From Stentor coeruleus (lineage: Eukaryota > Ciliophora > Heterotrichea > Heterotrichida > Stentoridae), in NCBI GenBank assembly GCA_001970955.1, contig MPUH01000033.1:1-64000 (forward strand): a stretch of DNA of 64,000 nucleotides, read 5' to 3'. A model generated the notes under the pieces. It was not told where the DNA came from and ran no database searches. It worked only from the letters and a program-made list of their open reading frames with translations. The position numbers were made by a program, and so were the translations under genes. Below are positions 11,400-21,517 of the stretch, in pieces (the first letter of the stretch is position 1; every line of letters starts with the position of its first letter).

Positions 11400-12433
11400 T
11401 AATTAGATATATGGCGTATTTTAAGTAATTTTATTTGAAATTTAGAAGCTTGAAAATATTTTTTTATGTTAAAAGATAGGATAATTATGATATATTTAAG
11501 AGTTATGCTTGTAATAGAAGGTATTATTTTTGGGATATTTTTTTTTTTGTGAATAGGTTAAATGTATTAAGACTTTTTTATTTTGATTATTGAAAGTGAA
11601 GTTTTTAAGGTGAGATAAGTTTATGATGATTTTTGAGAAGATTGTGTTTTAATGTTGGATAAGAATGGTTTTGATTATAAAGATATGGATTTTGGAGGAT
11701 TAGGGGTTTAAAAGAAAAGCTGATAAGTGTTTGGAGCCTTTTAGGTTTAATTGAGATAGAAAAATAGGATATTGTAGTTGATGTGTTATGGTATTTGCTA
11801 TAAAAAGATTGATTAGTGGAAGGATAGTTTTAATATTTGAAAAAAATAACAGGAAACTCAAAAAAAAAAAAATTCAAAATTTTGCATAAAAAATATTCAC
11901 ACAACTAAAAAATATAAAAGATGATTATGCTAAAGAAGTCTTGACTATTTTATAAGGCCAAATAACCTAAAAATAATTTACTATTTATACAAACTTACAT
12001 ATTTTATTATATAATTCAAAAAGGTAAATATTTAAATTCAAACTAACTCTATTACTTATAATCATTTAAATGTTTATTAATAAGTATAAGATACCCAAAA
12101 CTTAAATATCTCATAATACAATTCATGTTGTCTTTAAAATCTTCACTTAGAAATTATATCATACACTCCACTATAATTTGATTTTATAAAAACTTTCAAA
12201 TTTTAATATTACCTATTCTATTTCATCTTTTTATTATTATTAAATATAAACCCGACATTCTTATACAATAAAATATCACTAAAACCGATAAAATAGTTTT
12301 TTCCTTTTGCCTTTATTTCTTTATATTTTATCCAAGATAAAACTCAATCTATTAGTCAATAAAACGATCAGCTAAAATTATAACAAAAATTATCGCCTAA
12401 CACTTAAAAGTTAGATTAAAAAGTTATAAAATA
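11400..12433. other. Divergent intergenic region with sharp skew reset
   Basis: No gene seen. 11461-11820 has 6 C in 360 bases; from about 12000 to 12430 G is rare. The change occurs near 11830-11880, where there is a run of A. It should hold promoters for both flanking genes. Confidence 0.55.
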
Positions 12434-13663
12434 ATGGACGAAGATAGCTCTAGTCAAGCACTTCTTTCAAATAATGAAAGTTATTCATTTAAGAAAATGG
12501 GCCCTGATGAAATCATCCCATTCTTACTCTTGCTAATTACTGCTAGTGGTATGGGCATTTCTGGAGTTAGCTGGGCGCTTTACGTTTTCAAAATCAAAGG
12601 TTTTTTTTGGGTGTTTCTTATGCTTGTCATCTTCTCGATTACAAATTACATTAACCACATGATCATAGTCCGTGCTTGTTACGAAGCCAAGCAATTCTCA
12701 TTCTCAAAACTAATCAGTCATCATTGGGGACGAAAAAGAGGTTTATTTGTGCAAATTACTATGGCTATTCAATGTTTGATTACAGTGGCTTACCTTCAAC
12801 AAAGAATAGCTGTTAATACTTTTAAAATTTTTCACACAGAAGTTGGTGTTTTCCCAGATTACACTGATATCTTTTATTATGCGGCATTAGCAAATATACC
12901 TTTGATACTCTTAGCTTTAAAAAGTGATTACGAAAAAATCAAGTGGTTTTCTATTATTGGTGTTTTACTATGGGTATATTTGTTTATTGGGATAATTACT
13001 GAAGCTTTCGCTAATGATGAAAGTTTTTTTAGTGATGCCGGGCAAATGTTCCCTGAGTCAGGAAAATGGATGATTATTTCTATAGGGCTTATAGGGTATT
13101 TCACAAGTTCACTTCAAGTCCTTCCATATCTTTCTAATCAAGTTGGCTGCGAAACAACCATGAAAACTATAATTACAAAATCCTCAATAGGGACCTTCAT
13201 AATTATCACTACCGTCATATTATATTTTACTTTTGCAGCTAACCCTGAACTAGACTTTCTAAGATATACCGGTTTTGTCCTTATCGGTATCTGTGTATCA
13301 ATCATTAATATCTTCCCAACACGTGAACTTATTGTACAAATCCTTGAAGAAAATCCTAAAGACAAAGAAAATACAAGAGATCGTTTTATTATAATCTGCT
13401 TATTAAGTTTAACTTTGATTCTAAGTATTTTTATCAACAAAGTTGAGACTTTCCAATTGTTTATCGGAATCGCAACAATGATAACAGGGTTTTTTGGGTA
13501 CTTTTTCCCTGGTGTTATTTTTTTCAAAATAGCAAAAGATCATGAAGAAACATATAAGTTCTTGGTTTTGATTTGGAATATTATTGTTGGACATTATGTT
13601 TTTGTTGCTGGGATTCTGATGATTTTTACTGAAAAAAATACTGAAGTGATTAAGCATCAGTGA
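12434..13663 (+). CDS. Amino-acid/auxin permease family transporter (AAAP; SLC36/SLC38-like)
   Basis: A 409-aa polytopic membrane protein. After a short polar N-terminus (about 28 residues) there are roughly 11 hydrophobic segments. The first contains LLITASGMGISGVSWALYVF, which matches the broken first helix of AAAP/APC-fold carriers (substrate and sodium or proton site). EILSNQVGCETTMKT-like loop and FPTRELIVQIL also fit this family. It probably moves neutral amino acids across the plasma or a vacuolar membrane; substrate cannot be read from sequence. TGA is followed at once by TAA, a double stop. No introns are evident. Confidence 0.75.
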   Translation: MDEDSSSQALLSNNESYSFKKMGPDEIIPFLLLLITASGMGISGVSWALYVFKIKGFFWVFLMLVIFSITNYINHMIIVRACYEAKQFSFSKLISHHWGRKRGLFVQITMAIQCLITVAYLQQRIAVNTFKIFHTEVGVFPDYTDIFYYAALANIPLILLALKSDYEKIKWFSIIGVLLWVYLFIGIITEAFANDESFFSDAGQMFPESGKWMIISIGLIGYFTSSLQVLPYLSNQVGCETTMKTIITKSSIGTFIIITTVILYFTFAANPELDFLRYTGFVLIGICVSIINIFPTRELIVQILEENPKDKENTRDRFIIICLLSLTLILSIFINKVETFQLFIGIATMITGFFGYFFPGVIFFKIAKDHEETYKFLVLIWNIIVGHYVFVAGILMIFTEKNTEVIKHQ

Positions 13664-13982
13664 TAAGTAAGTTTATGAGTTTTGGATAAATTTGATATAC
13701 AAAATAAAATGGTTAGATATAGTTTATATAGATTAGAGTAATTAGGTTTTGAATTATGATTTGAATAGAAAATCATAAAATTTTTAGTTCAAAAATAAGT
13801 TTTTATGATATAAAATAAATGGAAAACTTAAATCGTCAAGCTTTAAAACTTTTATTTAAGTTAATATTTACAGAATAAATGATATAAAATAAATGGAAAA
13901 CTTAAATCGTCAAGCTTTAAAACTACCATCGAATTTATCTGATATTTTTAGTTCAAAAATAAGTTTTTATGATATAAAATAA
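13664..13982. other. Spacer filled by partial copies of the next gene's 5' end
   Basis: Apart from the repeat copies described separately, only AT-rich sequence. The genuine promoter of the following gene may be confused by the repeats. Confidence 0.5.
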
Positions 13983-14032
13983 ATGGAAAACTTAAATCGT
14001 CAAGCTTTAAAACTACCATCGAATTTATCTGA
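13781..14032 (+). repeat. Three partial direct copies of a gene 5' end
   Basis: Copies at 13781-13850, 13880-13942 and 13945-14032 share the leader TGATATAAAATAAATGGAAA and the first codons MENLNRQALKL. The first copy breaks off after KL, the second runs through PSNLS, and the third leads into the full gene at 13983. Copies are exact over the shared part, so this is either a very recent duplication or an assembly overlap artefact. Confidence 0.85.
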
Positions 14033-14873
14033 AACAAAGATTTTGCCTAAAGATAAACTCTTTGAAATTATTCATCAAAGTCTGATGATAATAAACAATT
14101 ACGCAAATTATAATGAAATAAATAACAGAAATCAAATTGCTACAAGAGAACTAAAAAAAGTTATTGACAGCACAAAAAGCCAAGAACTAGTTAAAATTTA
14201 CAATAAAATAAAAGGTGAATTTGAATGTTTAAGCTGTAATAAAATAGGCGATTGGAAGATAAATTCTTGTGGACATGCACAATGTTCTGATTGTATTAGA
14301 GATTTCTGGGATCCAAATCATATATGCAATTGTGGGGCGAGAATATGTGATGAATTCAGATTAGAAGCTGCAAAAGTAGCAGGGAATATTACTCCTGAAA
14401 TAAAATGCAAAAAATGTTGGAGAAATGATGTTTATTTAAGTCCTAATTCATGTGGTCATATGTGTTTTGTATGTATTTATTATTCCTTAGCGGATTTAGA
14501 CGCAAATTGCTATCATTGTTCAAAATCCTTATTAAGTATATTTGAACTTAAAACAATTTGTGGAGGATGTAATAATGAAAGATATTGTATTGGGGATTCA
14601 ATTGTTTCAATTTGTTCAGATAAGCATGAAGTTTGTATATCATGTATTGAAGAAATGCTCCAAACACATAAATGCAAAGTTTGCTCAAGGGTTTTTACTA
14701 GGCTTGAGATTATGGGTTTTTATGCTAAAACATCAGATAGGTGTTCAAGGTGTAAAATAGTTTATACAAAGACTTTTACTGTAAGCAAATATTGCTGTAG
14801 AAAAATCTATTGTTTTGACTGTCTTAATAATGATCCTGTATGTTGTAGAGCTATAAAGCCTGATAGAACTTAG
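13983..14873 (+). CDS. Cysteine-rich RING-like zinc protein
   Basis: A 296-aa protein whose residues 80-290 are packed with CxxC and CxxC/H pairs. A first RING-like cluster is FECLSCNKIG, then SCGHAQCSDCI and CNCG. A second is IKCKKCWRND, SCGHMCFVCI and CYHC. A third is ICGGCNNERY, CISCIEEM and CKVC, and a fourth lies at the C-terminus. The repeated C-x2-C...CGH-x2-C-x2-C arrangement suggests E3 ubiquitin-ligase RINGs, although the order is irregular and not a clear RBR. The start at 13983 is the third copy of a duplicated 5' end. TAG ends it. Probably an E3; substrate unknown. Confidence 0.7.
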   Translation: MENLNRQALKLPSNLSETKILPKDKLFEIIHQSLMIINNYANYNEINNRNQIATRELKKVIDSTKSQELVKIYNKIKGEFECLSCNKIGDWKINSCGHAQCSDCIRDFWDPNHICNCGARICDEFRLEAAKVAGNITPEIKCKKCWRNDVYLSPNSCGHMCFVCIYYSLADLDANCYHCSKSLLSIFELKTICGGCNNERYCIGDSIVSICSDKHEVCISCIEEMLQTHKCKVCSRVFTRLEIMGFYAKTSDRCSRCKIVYTKTFTVSKYCCRKIYCFDCLNNDPVCCRAIKPDRT

Positions 14874-15036
14874 AATTTAGGTTAAAATCTTAGAAATTTA
14901 TTTAGAAAAAATATGATCTGGTTAAAAAGTTGGAATTTTTCATAGAATATTGTGATAATAATTATATATACTTTCTCATAAAAGCTATTAATATGTACAT
15001 AAAAAAATCACTAGTTAATTAATTTATTACTTTCTG

Positions 15037-15714
15037 CTATTTAGTCATAGATTTTTTAGGGTTTCTCTGTAGCTGTAATAAAAGCGAGGGGTTTTTAACT
15101 TTTACCAAAGCTGAAATATCTTGTAGCCTTGCTTGCAATATCGCCAATCTACTTTTTACTGAGTTATAGCGAAAAGTGATCTGTTGTCTAACAAGTTCTT
15201 CTGGAGTAGCTACAAAGTCTAATGATAAAAGTTCAATAAATTTATACTCAATATTCTGTATAAAGTCTAATCTTGCTCTACCATCTCTATGCATTATAAA
15301 CACTGCTAAAAATGAATGAGGTTCTTTAATACAAGCATTAAGCATACGAACAAGGATTGTTGGTAACTCAGCGAATTCTATCATGAGTTTTTGCGATTCT
15401 TGCATTTTCCTAAATCCAGCTTCGTCTAAACTGTGGATATAATGGAAGAAAATATCATTTTCACTTATAAGCTCAACTTTTATATGACGGGGATTTGAGT
15501 CATCACCAAGGACTAATACTTTGGTTTTAATAGCCTCTAAGGTCCCAACTTCTTGAGGACCACTTCCTGTATCTTGGATTCTTAGCTCAAATGGAACTTC
15601 TCGGTCATATGAAACATGGTGACCTTCACCAAGACTAGGGTCCATTTCTTCTATAGCGGAGAAATCAAATGAATTTAATATGCTATCAGCTTTATCAAGT
15701 CTCTCGTCTTGCAT
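15037..15714 (-). CDS. SAS6-like protein (SAS6L), short form without coiled coil
   Basis: A 225-aa protein. Residues about 80-210 resemble the SAS-6 N-terminal head domain: VELISENDIFFHYIHSLDEA, FRKMQESQKLMIEF, then FLAVFIMHRDGRARLDFIQN and ATPEELVRQQITFRY. SAS-6 builds the nine-fold cartwheel of basal bodies through this head plus a long coiled coil. Here the protein stops only about 30 residues after the head, so it fits the SAS6-like paralogue known from alveolates and trypanosomes, which lacks the coiled coil and sits at apical or basal-body structures. It starts at ATG 15714 and ends TAG. The family match is by eye; truncated SAS-6 is the alternative. Confidence 0.6.
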   Translation of the reverse strand: MQDERLDKADSILNSFDFSAIEEMDPSLGEGHHVSYDREVPFELRIQDTGSGPQEVGTLEAIKTKVLVLGDDSNPRHIKVELISENDIFFHYIHSLDEAGFRKMQESQKLMIEFAELPTILVRMLNACIKEPHSFLAVFIMHRDGRARLDFIQNIEYKFIELLSLDFVATPEELVRQQITFRYNSVKSRLAILQARLQDISALVKVKNPSLLLQLQRNPKKSMTK

Positions 15715-15876
15715 ATTGTATTATAGCCATATATTGTTTAAATTTCACTAAGAAAAATAGGTTTATTATCACAAATATTCCTAAAGCATCAAAGATTACT
15801 TTCATATAAAAATAACAAATTTAGTAATAATAAAAACACAAAACCCCAAACTTATATAATAAAAACCTTGATTTAT

Positions 15877-17562
15877 TTATTCTGGTTGAAATTCCACTGT
15901 TTTATTATCTTGTACTAACAGAGGAAGACACATTTTCCATGTTATTTTTCCTTTCACTCTTGATTGAAGCATCGTTTCTATAACATTTTTAGCCCATCCA
16001 TACCTAACTTTTGCTATAGCTTGCTTGAGATCTTCAATTTTTTCATCTTTATTCAAACCTTTTTCAAAACTATCAAGTATAGCCATATGCAAAAATGTCA
16101 TCCCAAGAGAGAATATATCAGCATCACTTTTATGATATAATTCAAGGAATTTAGGATCATTTTCTGTTATTGCTTTCTGTATTGCAGGATGAGCATATCC
16201 TTCAGATCCAGCAACTAAGTTATCAACAGTTATAGTTTTTGTTTTAAAATTATGTTCTTTTACAGATACATCAAAGTCTATAATATAAAGCTTCCCATTT
16301 TCATCTATTAAAATATTGTCTGGTTTGATGTCTAAGTGATAAATAGACTTACTATGCATAAAAATAATTGAATTCATTAACTCACCATACATAGTTCTAA
16401 GTTTTTCTTCTTCAATTGGCTCTTGACGTAATAAGTAATCACTAAGTGATCTCTTTATCCATTGCATTACTAGGACTAAGTTCTTTATATTTCCTATATC
16501 AACATATGAGCAAGTTCCATAATATTTTATGAATGAGTGATCGCTTGAATATTTTGAAAGTTCTTCATAAATATTTATTTCTCGTTCTGCTTTTAAGAAA
16601 ATTCCTTGACCTGGGTTATTTTCTCTGTATAACTTAATGCAAGCCTTTGTGTTGAGGTATTTGCCTTCATAAATGTAGGAAATTATATTAGAATTTTGAG
16701 AAGGCTTTGTACTTATTGGGAATTGAGCATATTCTAATTGGTCTTTATCAATCATTGTAGCTATAAATGGTTTAATATAGCCACCGTCTAGATTTTCAAT
16801 TTTCTGATCCTCTTCATTTAATTGTATATCATCAGGAAATAATGAACTTATTTCTTCAAACAAAATGTTATTATAAAATGCTGAAGCAGCTATAATACGA
16901 ATATATCCCATCATAATAAGGCCTTTTTCTTTATTTTCTTCAACATAAGGTTCTGAGTCCATGCATCTTTGTTGTCTAAATAAAAATCCTAAAGCATTTC
17001 CAATAATAATATACCCAGTATCATTAACAGATAATCCATATCCTAAGATTTCTTTCAAAATTTTAAGCAAGTTTATATGAGCATCATAAGTATTTTCGCA
17101 TTTTGAAACCTCATCCATAAGAAAATAGTTAGCTCTAAAGGATTCTATTTTAATAGTTGACTCTAAGTTATAATCCTTTAAGATTTTTAATTTCCTGCAG
17201 ATTGTCAGTAGTTGTGAAATGTTTTCAAAATTAATTACAACACGATTTAGTAATTGGCTGAAGACATTGCATATTTCATCTTTGAAACTAGGTTTTTCTT
17301 TAATTAGACATATAAATTTGTCTAAATAAGGGGTTATTTCTTCCAAGGTTTTGAATTGGGTGTTTTCTACCTCACAAATATAGCATGAGTAAATAAAATG
17401 CTGAACTTCGGGAGACCTTGCAAAGGGTTCTTTTAATCCTATCTCGTTTAGCTTGCATTCTCTTAAAGAATTGCATGAATCACTATCATAAGTTTCTTTA
17501 ACCTGCCTAGTTAGGAGGCCATCCTCAGAGAAAATAATCTCTTTAAGAGCGATGACTGACAT
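15877..17562 (-). CDS. Ciliate-type protein kinase with HLD and DFD motifs
   Basis: A 561-aa protein. About 285 N-terminal residues have no recognisable domain. The kinase domain spans roughly 285-545. Its ATP lysine is near residue 310 (ACIKLYRE). The catalytic loop, near 407, is IYHLDIKPDNILI, i.e. HLD instead of HRD but with the catalytic Asp and Asn present. The metal-binding motif, near 428, is DFD instead of DFG. GSEGYAHPAI corresponds to the APE region, and SDADIFSLGMT to the helix-F DxWS region. Core residues are therefore retained, and activity is plausible. Heterotrichs have greatly expanded kinomes; no closer class can be given. Its start lies about 175 bp before the next gene-poor stretch. 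Confidence 0.75.
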   Translation of the reverse strand: MSVIALKEIIFSEDGLLTRQVKETYDSDSCNSLRECKLNEIGLKEPFARSPEVQHFIYSCYICEVENTQFKTLEEITPYLDKFICLIKEKPSFKDEICNVFSQLLNRVVINFENISQLLTICRKLKILKDYNLESTIKIESFRANYFLMDEVSKCENTYDAHINLLKILKEILGYGLSVNDTGYIIIGNALGFLFRQQRCMDSEPYVEENKEKGLIMMGYIRIIAASAFYNNILFEEISSLFPDDIQLNEEDQKIENLDGGYIKPFIATMIDKDQLEYAQFPISTKPSQNSNIISYIYEGKYLNTKACIKLYRENNPGQGIFLKAEREINIYEELSKYSSDHSFIKYYGTCSYVDIGNIKNLVLVMQWIKRSLSDYLLRQEPIEEEKLRTMYGELMNSIIFMHSKSIYHLDIKPDNILIDENGKLYIIDFDVSVKEHNFKTKTITVDNLVAGSEGYAHPAIQKAITENDPKFLELYHKSDADIFSLGMTFLHMAILDSFEKGLNKDEKIEDLKQAIAKVRYGWAKNVIETMLQSRVKGKITWKMCLPLLVQDNKTVEFQPE

Positions 17563-18887
17563 TTATATTTGTCAGAATGTCTACAATTTAGCCAATTTTT
17601 TTTAGAAAACCCTGAAAATTTAAGATTTTCTGCGTATATTCTTAGTTTTTAGGCTATTTTATTTTTTGATTAAGATTACCGGGGAAAAATTTCAAAATAT
17701 AAAGAAAAATTATGCTTTGTGAATTAATTTCGAAAAAATGAGGAGATTTGGGAAAAAAATTCTAAAAACCAAAAAATATTTAAATCGTGAAGGTGGTTTA
17801 ATTTATATATGGTATGCTTTGAAACTTAGATTATTTTTATGTTTAATTCTTTTAAGTTTTGTTAGTAAAGATCATGTATTTTTAAATATGATGATAGATT
17901 TTGGCTTTGGTTATAGGTAATTTTAATCAAGATTGTAAAAGATGATAATCAAAGCTTTTATTGTATTTTTAGGTTGTACAATTTCTATTGTTTTATATCT
18001 TTATCTTAATTATGATATTAGATAGTTTGAAAATGCTTTTTAAATAGAGATTTATGTTTAAGATTATTTAGAATTCCACCTTCTCTAAGTTTTGAATAAA
18101 CAAGTTCCACAATAGTTTGAGAATAAAAAATTATTTACATATTTTGATAATTCTTACATTTACTTATTTTCTATTCAGTATTTAAGAGTCACTCTTTCCT
18201 AAGTATCCATCTGTAAAAATTTATAAAAACTTTGGTTTTTTAGGTACTTTCCTTTATAAGCATACAAAGTAATTTTCATATTTTTATTCCTCTTACAACT
18301 TATTGGGTCTTGGCTAAAATGTATTTGTCTTCTTTGAATTATTATAAAAAATTCAAATACTTATAAATGAATTTTAATTGTAAAACTTTGTAATAGTTGA
18401 GTATCTGGATGTGATGCTATTTTTATTTAAAAATTAAGTTAATCAGAATGTATACTGATAAAAATATTTACTATCGTATATCCTAATTTTATTATTGTTG
18501 CTTGAAGATAGATTTTATTGTATTACTTTAGTAAATTTCTATGAGCTTAAAAGTATGACAATTGATAATAAAATAAAGTTTTTATGAATTTTATATTAGG
18601 TTCATAGATATTGTATTTTGGATTAACTATTACTCATTTTTGATTGATCTTATTGGGAAATTGGAAGATATTTTAAAAAGAAAAAGCATTTAGTCATACT
18701 GGATAATAGAGTATTTCTAATAAGTACATTTAGTCATACTGGATAATAGAGTATTTCTAATAAGTAAAGACATTTTTAATGTTAAGATGCAAAATAAGAT
18801 TAATAGCTCTAACTTCGATATATACTTTGTATATAACATAAAAACTAAACTTTATAAGTATTTTTTTAATTTTGAGTATAATCTAGT
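17563..18887. other. Gene-poor region
   Basis: No supported gene. A 60-codon frame at 17738-17920 (plus) is low-complexity and not called. Contains one 40-bp tandem duplication. Confidence 0.5.
18687..18766. repeat. Exact 40-bp tandem duplication
   Basis: Two adjacent identical 40-base units (18687-18726 and 18727-18766), beginning CATTTAGTCATACTGG. Perfect identity suggests recent slippage or an unresolved assembly overlap. Confidence 0.9.
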
Positions 18888-19262
18888 TTAATCTCTTGGA
18901 TCCGTCTCCAAAAGGTTTGTTATCAATGTTCGAAACCATATAACACTCATATTACCGGCAAATTTACATGCCATAGAAAATGCGGCTGCCAAAGTGTCTA
19001 TTGTGGGTAACTGAAGTCTATCACTAGTAGGATGATGCCCACAATCAAAACCCCAACTATATATATTTTTACTATAGCCGCATTCAGTGCATCTTACATT
19101 ACAAAATTCATTTATTTCGACATTGCCTACTGAGCAGTGTTTCCAATTATTTCCATCGGGTTGAATTCTGCGAGGGCAGTTTCTTCCAGGACATGCTATA
19201 TTCAATTTTGCATAAGACATATTTATATTTTCGTCTACAATTTTAAATTTTAAAGAGCACAT
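18888..19262 (-). CDS. Small cysteine-rich protein, unknown
   Basis: A 124-aa protein. Residues 25-80 contain CPGRNCPRRIQP, CSVG, CNVRCTECGYSK and FDCGHH, i.e. two likely zinc-binding clusters (CxxxxC, CxxxCxxC, CGHH). The Trp in NNWKHC and SWGFDC gives a zinc-ribbon-like spacing. The C-terminal 45 residues are mixed hydrophobic. An alternative start is the internal MSYAKLN. It lies alone in an AT-rich tract. I do not recognise the family; it may be a ciliate-specific zinc protein. Confidence 0.55.
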   Translation of the reverse strand: MCSLKFKIVDENINMSYAKLNIACPGRNCPRRIQPDGNNWKHCSVGNVEINEFCNVRCTECGYSKNIYSWGFDCGHHPTSDRLQLPTIDTLAAAFSMACKFAGNMSVIWFRTLITNLLETDPRD

Positions 19263-20095
19263 ATATATTTATATACAAATAATTACATATGATGATTATA
19301 TAAGTTATAATATTAATAATTTAATACATAGAATTGTTTTCTTATCTAATCTAAACTTTGGCTTTATATTATAATAACTCAAATGGTTTAAAGATATACA
19401 AGTTCAATTTACTAAAATCACTTTTCAAATAAACAATTTTAAATAAATTTGCAAAGTGAAAAGACTTAAATTCTATTTTAGCAAAAAAATCTATTGTAGC
19501 ACTCTTAGCTTATATGCCATGGTAAGCAATTTTTCAACGAAATGATTTTTTACAATGGCAACATAAAAGTCTTCATGGATCCTAGGTTTGCATATCTATA
19601 ATGATTCCAAGTAAGCGAATTGGCAACTTATAAAATAGCAAACCAAAATTAAAAATATAACAATTTTTGTTTATGATTTAAAAAAAGATTTATCATAGTT
19701 TAATCTGAATTTTTAAATGATGAAATGCAAAAATTCTGAGAGGTCTTTAAATTTAGGATGATTTCACTTGATAGTTTTATTGAAGGGCTAATTATTAATC
19801 TAATCTTAATCTCTAAGTGATATTAATAAGTTATCCTATAAGGTATTCTTCTCAAAACAAATAAATTTGAATACTCCTTGATAATAATTATTCTATTTCT
19901 CTGCCAAATTTGATGATTAATACCAATCATATTAGTATTAGTTCGATATTAACATCAATTTCTGGATCTGTATAATTATTATTAACTATCATATTAGTAT
20001 TAGTTCGATATTAGGAATTATCGCTTCCCGTGTAGTCTTTGTCTCAAGGAATCTTATTGCAATTTAAGTAGTTATATGATAGTCTAGGGTTATCT
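19263..20095. other. Gene-poor region with a 26-bp direct repeat
   Basis: No supported gene. A short minus-strand stretch near 19500-19640 translates partly protein-like but is interrupted by stops and matches nothing I know. Confidence 0.45.
19926..20013. repeat. 26-bp direct repeat, 62 bp apart
   Basis: Identical 26-base units at 19926-19951 and 19988-20013, each containing TTAGTATTAGTTCGATATTA. The function is unknown; it could be a local duplication remnant. Confidence 0.8.
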
Positions 20096-20562
20096 TTATT
20101 CAATAATATCTGAAATTATATTCCCCATCTTCCACAAAAGATCTAAGCATGATATGCATTTTTCTGAACTTGTTGCTGTTTTATATGTATTTATTATTGC
20201 ATCAACATTCTGAATAGAGTCAATATGCATTAGAAGATTATTATTGCCTTTGTCTCTCCATGCATTTATAAAGTTGCCAAATTAATGCGAAATTTGAAAT
20301 TTAAATTCTTCCTTAAGGTTTTTGATGTTGAGTAATGCATCATTTATACAAACTTCTATTCTTTTTGTATTGTCAGGTCTATCGCTTCAAGATGTTTAAA
20401 GATTGGTTTTTGTGAGTTTGATGAAGTTTTTCTTGGGGTTTCTCCAGGTGTGCAAGTTGTTTTGGGTTGTATGTTTCTGATGAAGTTGGCTATTTTTTCA
20501 TTTAACCTCATTTTCCTTGCAATATTTTGACTGTTTATAGTGCTTTTTGAAGAATGATACAT
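20096..20562 (-). pseudogene. Frame-broken small hypothetical gene
   Basis: The first 67 residues from ATG 20562 have coding-like composition (KTTCTPGETPRKTSSNSQKP). The frame then slips by one base at a run of A near 20360. A second coding-like stretch (WRDKGNNNLLMHIDSIQNVD, then SSEKCISCLDLLWK) runs to the TAA at 20096-20098 and contains one in-frame TAA. No 15-nt intron explains the breaks. No family recognised. It is either a decayed gene or a gene hit by base-calling errors. Confidence 0.45.
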
Positions 20563-21517
20563 ATTTTTGGTGATTTTTGGGTTAAATTACTGCATTCATA
20601 AATTCGAATAGATTTTTCTTGATAGATCAGTACTATATAAATATTATATTTGCATTATAGTTCAGCCATTAAGTTCTTTTTTGTTTATTTCTGTCATTTC
20701 AATGCATAGCTTCAATCGATACATATTTTAAAATTTACTGGGTAAATGATTTCAAGAGTTTTTTCCTTATCTTTGTATAAAAATGTTCATTGTTCAAGTA
20801 TGAAAGTCTTGTCACTCTTCTTTCTGTATTTTGCTACTTGGACTGTTTTATTATTTTTTATTATAAATACTATTCACATAATTTATGCTTTTTTTGTACC
20901 TTCAAAATTATCCTTCCTTTAGGCCGCTATTTTTAATTTCCTTATACCTTTTAGATAAAAAAATTAATATTATTTTCACCCTATTAATCTTTCTTTTAAG
21001 TAATTGATTCCTTTGAAATTACAATCAATTGTTCACTTAATTATTTATAGCTTATGATATTAAAGCCAATTATCATTATTATTGGTTTTTACTAGTTAAC
21101 AGCAAATTATTTCTAGATCATCTGCAGTGATTTTACTCTTTAATATTTTTGCTCATAAACTAAAATCATCTTTGTTTCATCTTAATCATAAATAAAACCT
21201 TATAATCAACCAACTCCATACAACTTTTTCAACACAAAACATAAACTATAATAATATAATCACATCAAAATCATTAAAAACCAAATTCCCTTTCTACTTA
21301 ATTTCATACAAAAATTATCTTAATGAAAAATAAAAAAAATACAAATTAAACCTTATTATCTAAACCAACAGCTTTATTTCTAAAGTATTAACATCATATA
21401 AAAAGTCTTTAAATCCTGAAACTAACTATAACCTATCAATCATTTAAACTCACAGTATAAAAAAACTTAATTTATATTAGTACTATACCTACACACGATT
21501 TATAATGATTATATACA
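20563..21517. other. Gene-free AT-rich region
   Basis: I see no gene, RNA or repeat. From about 21130 the given strand becomes G-poor, which is the 3' flank of the small minus-strand gene to the right. Confidence 0.5.
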
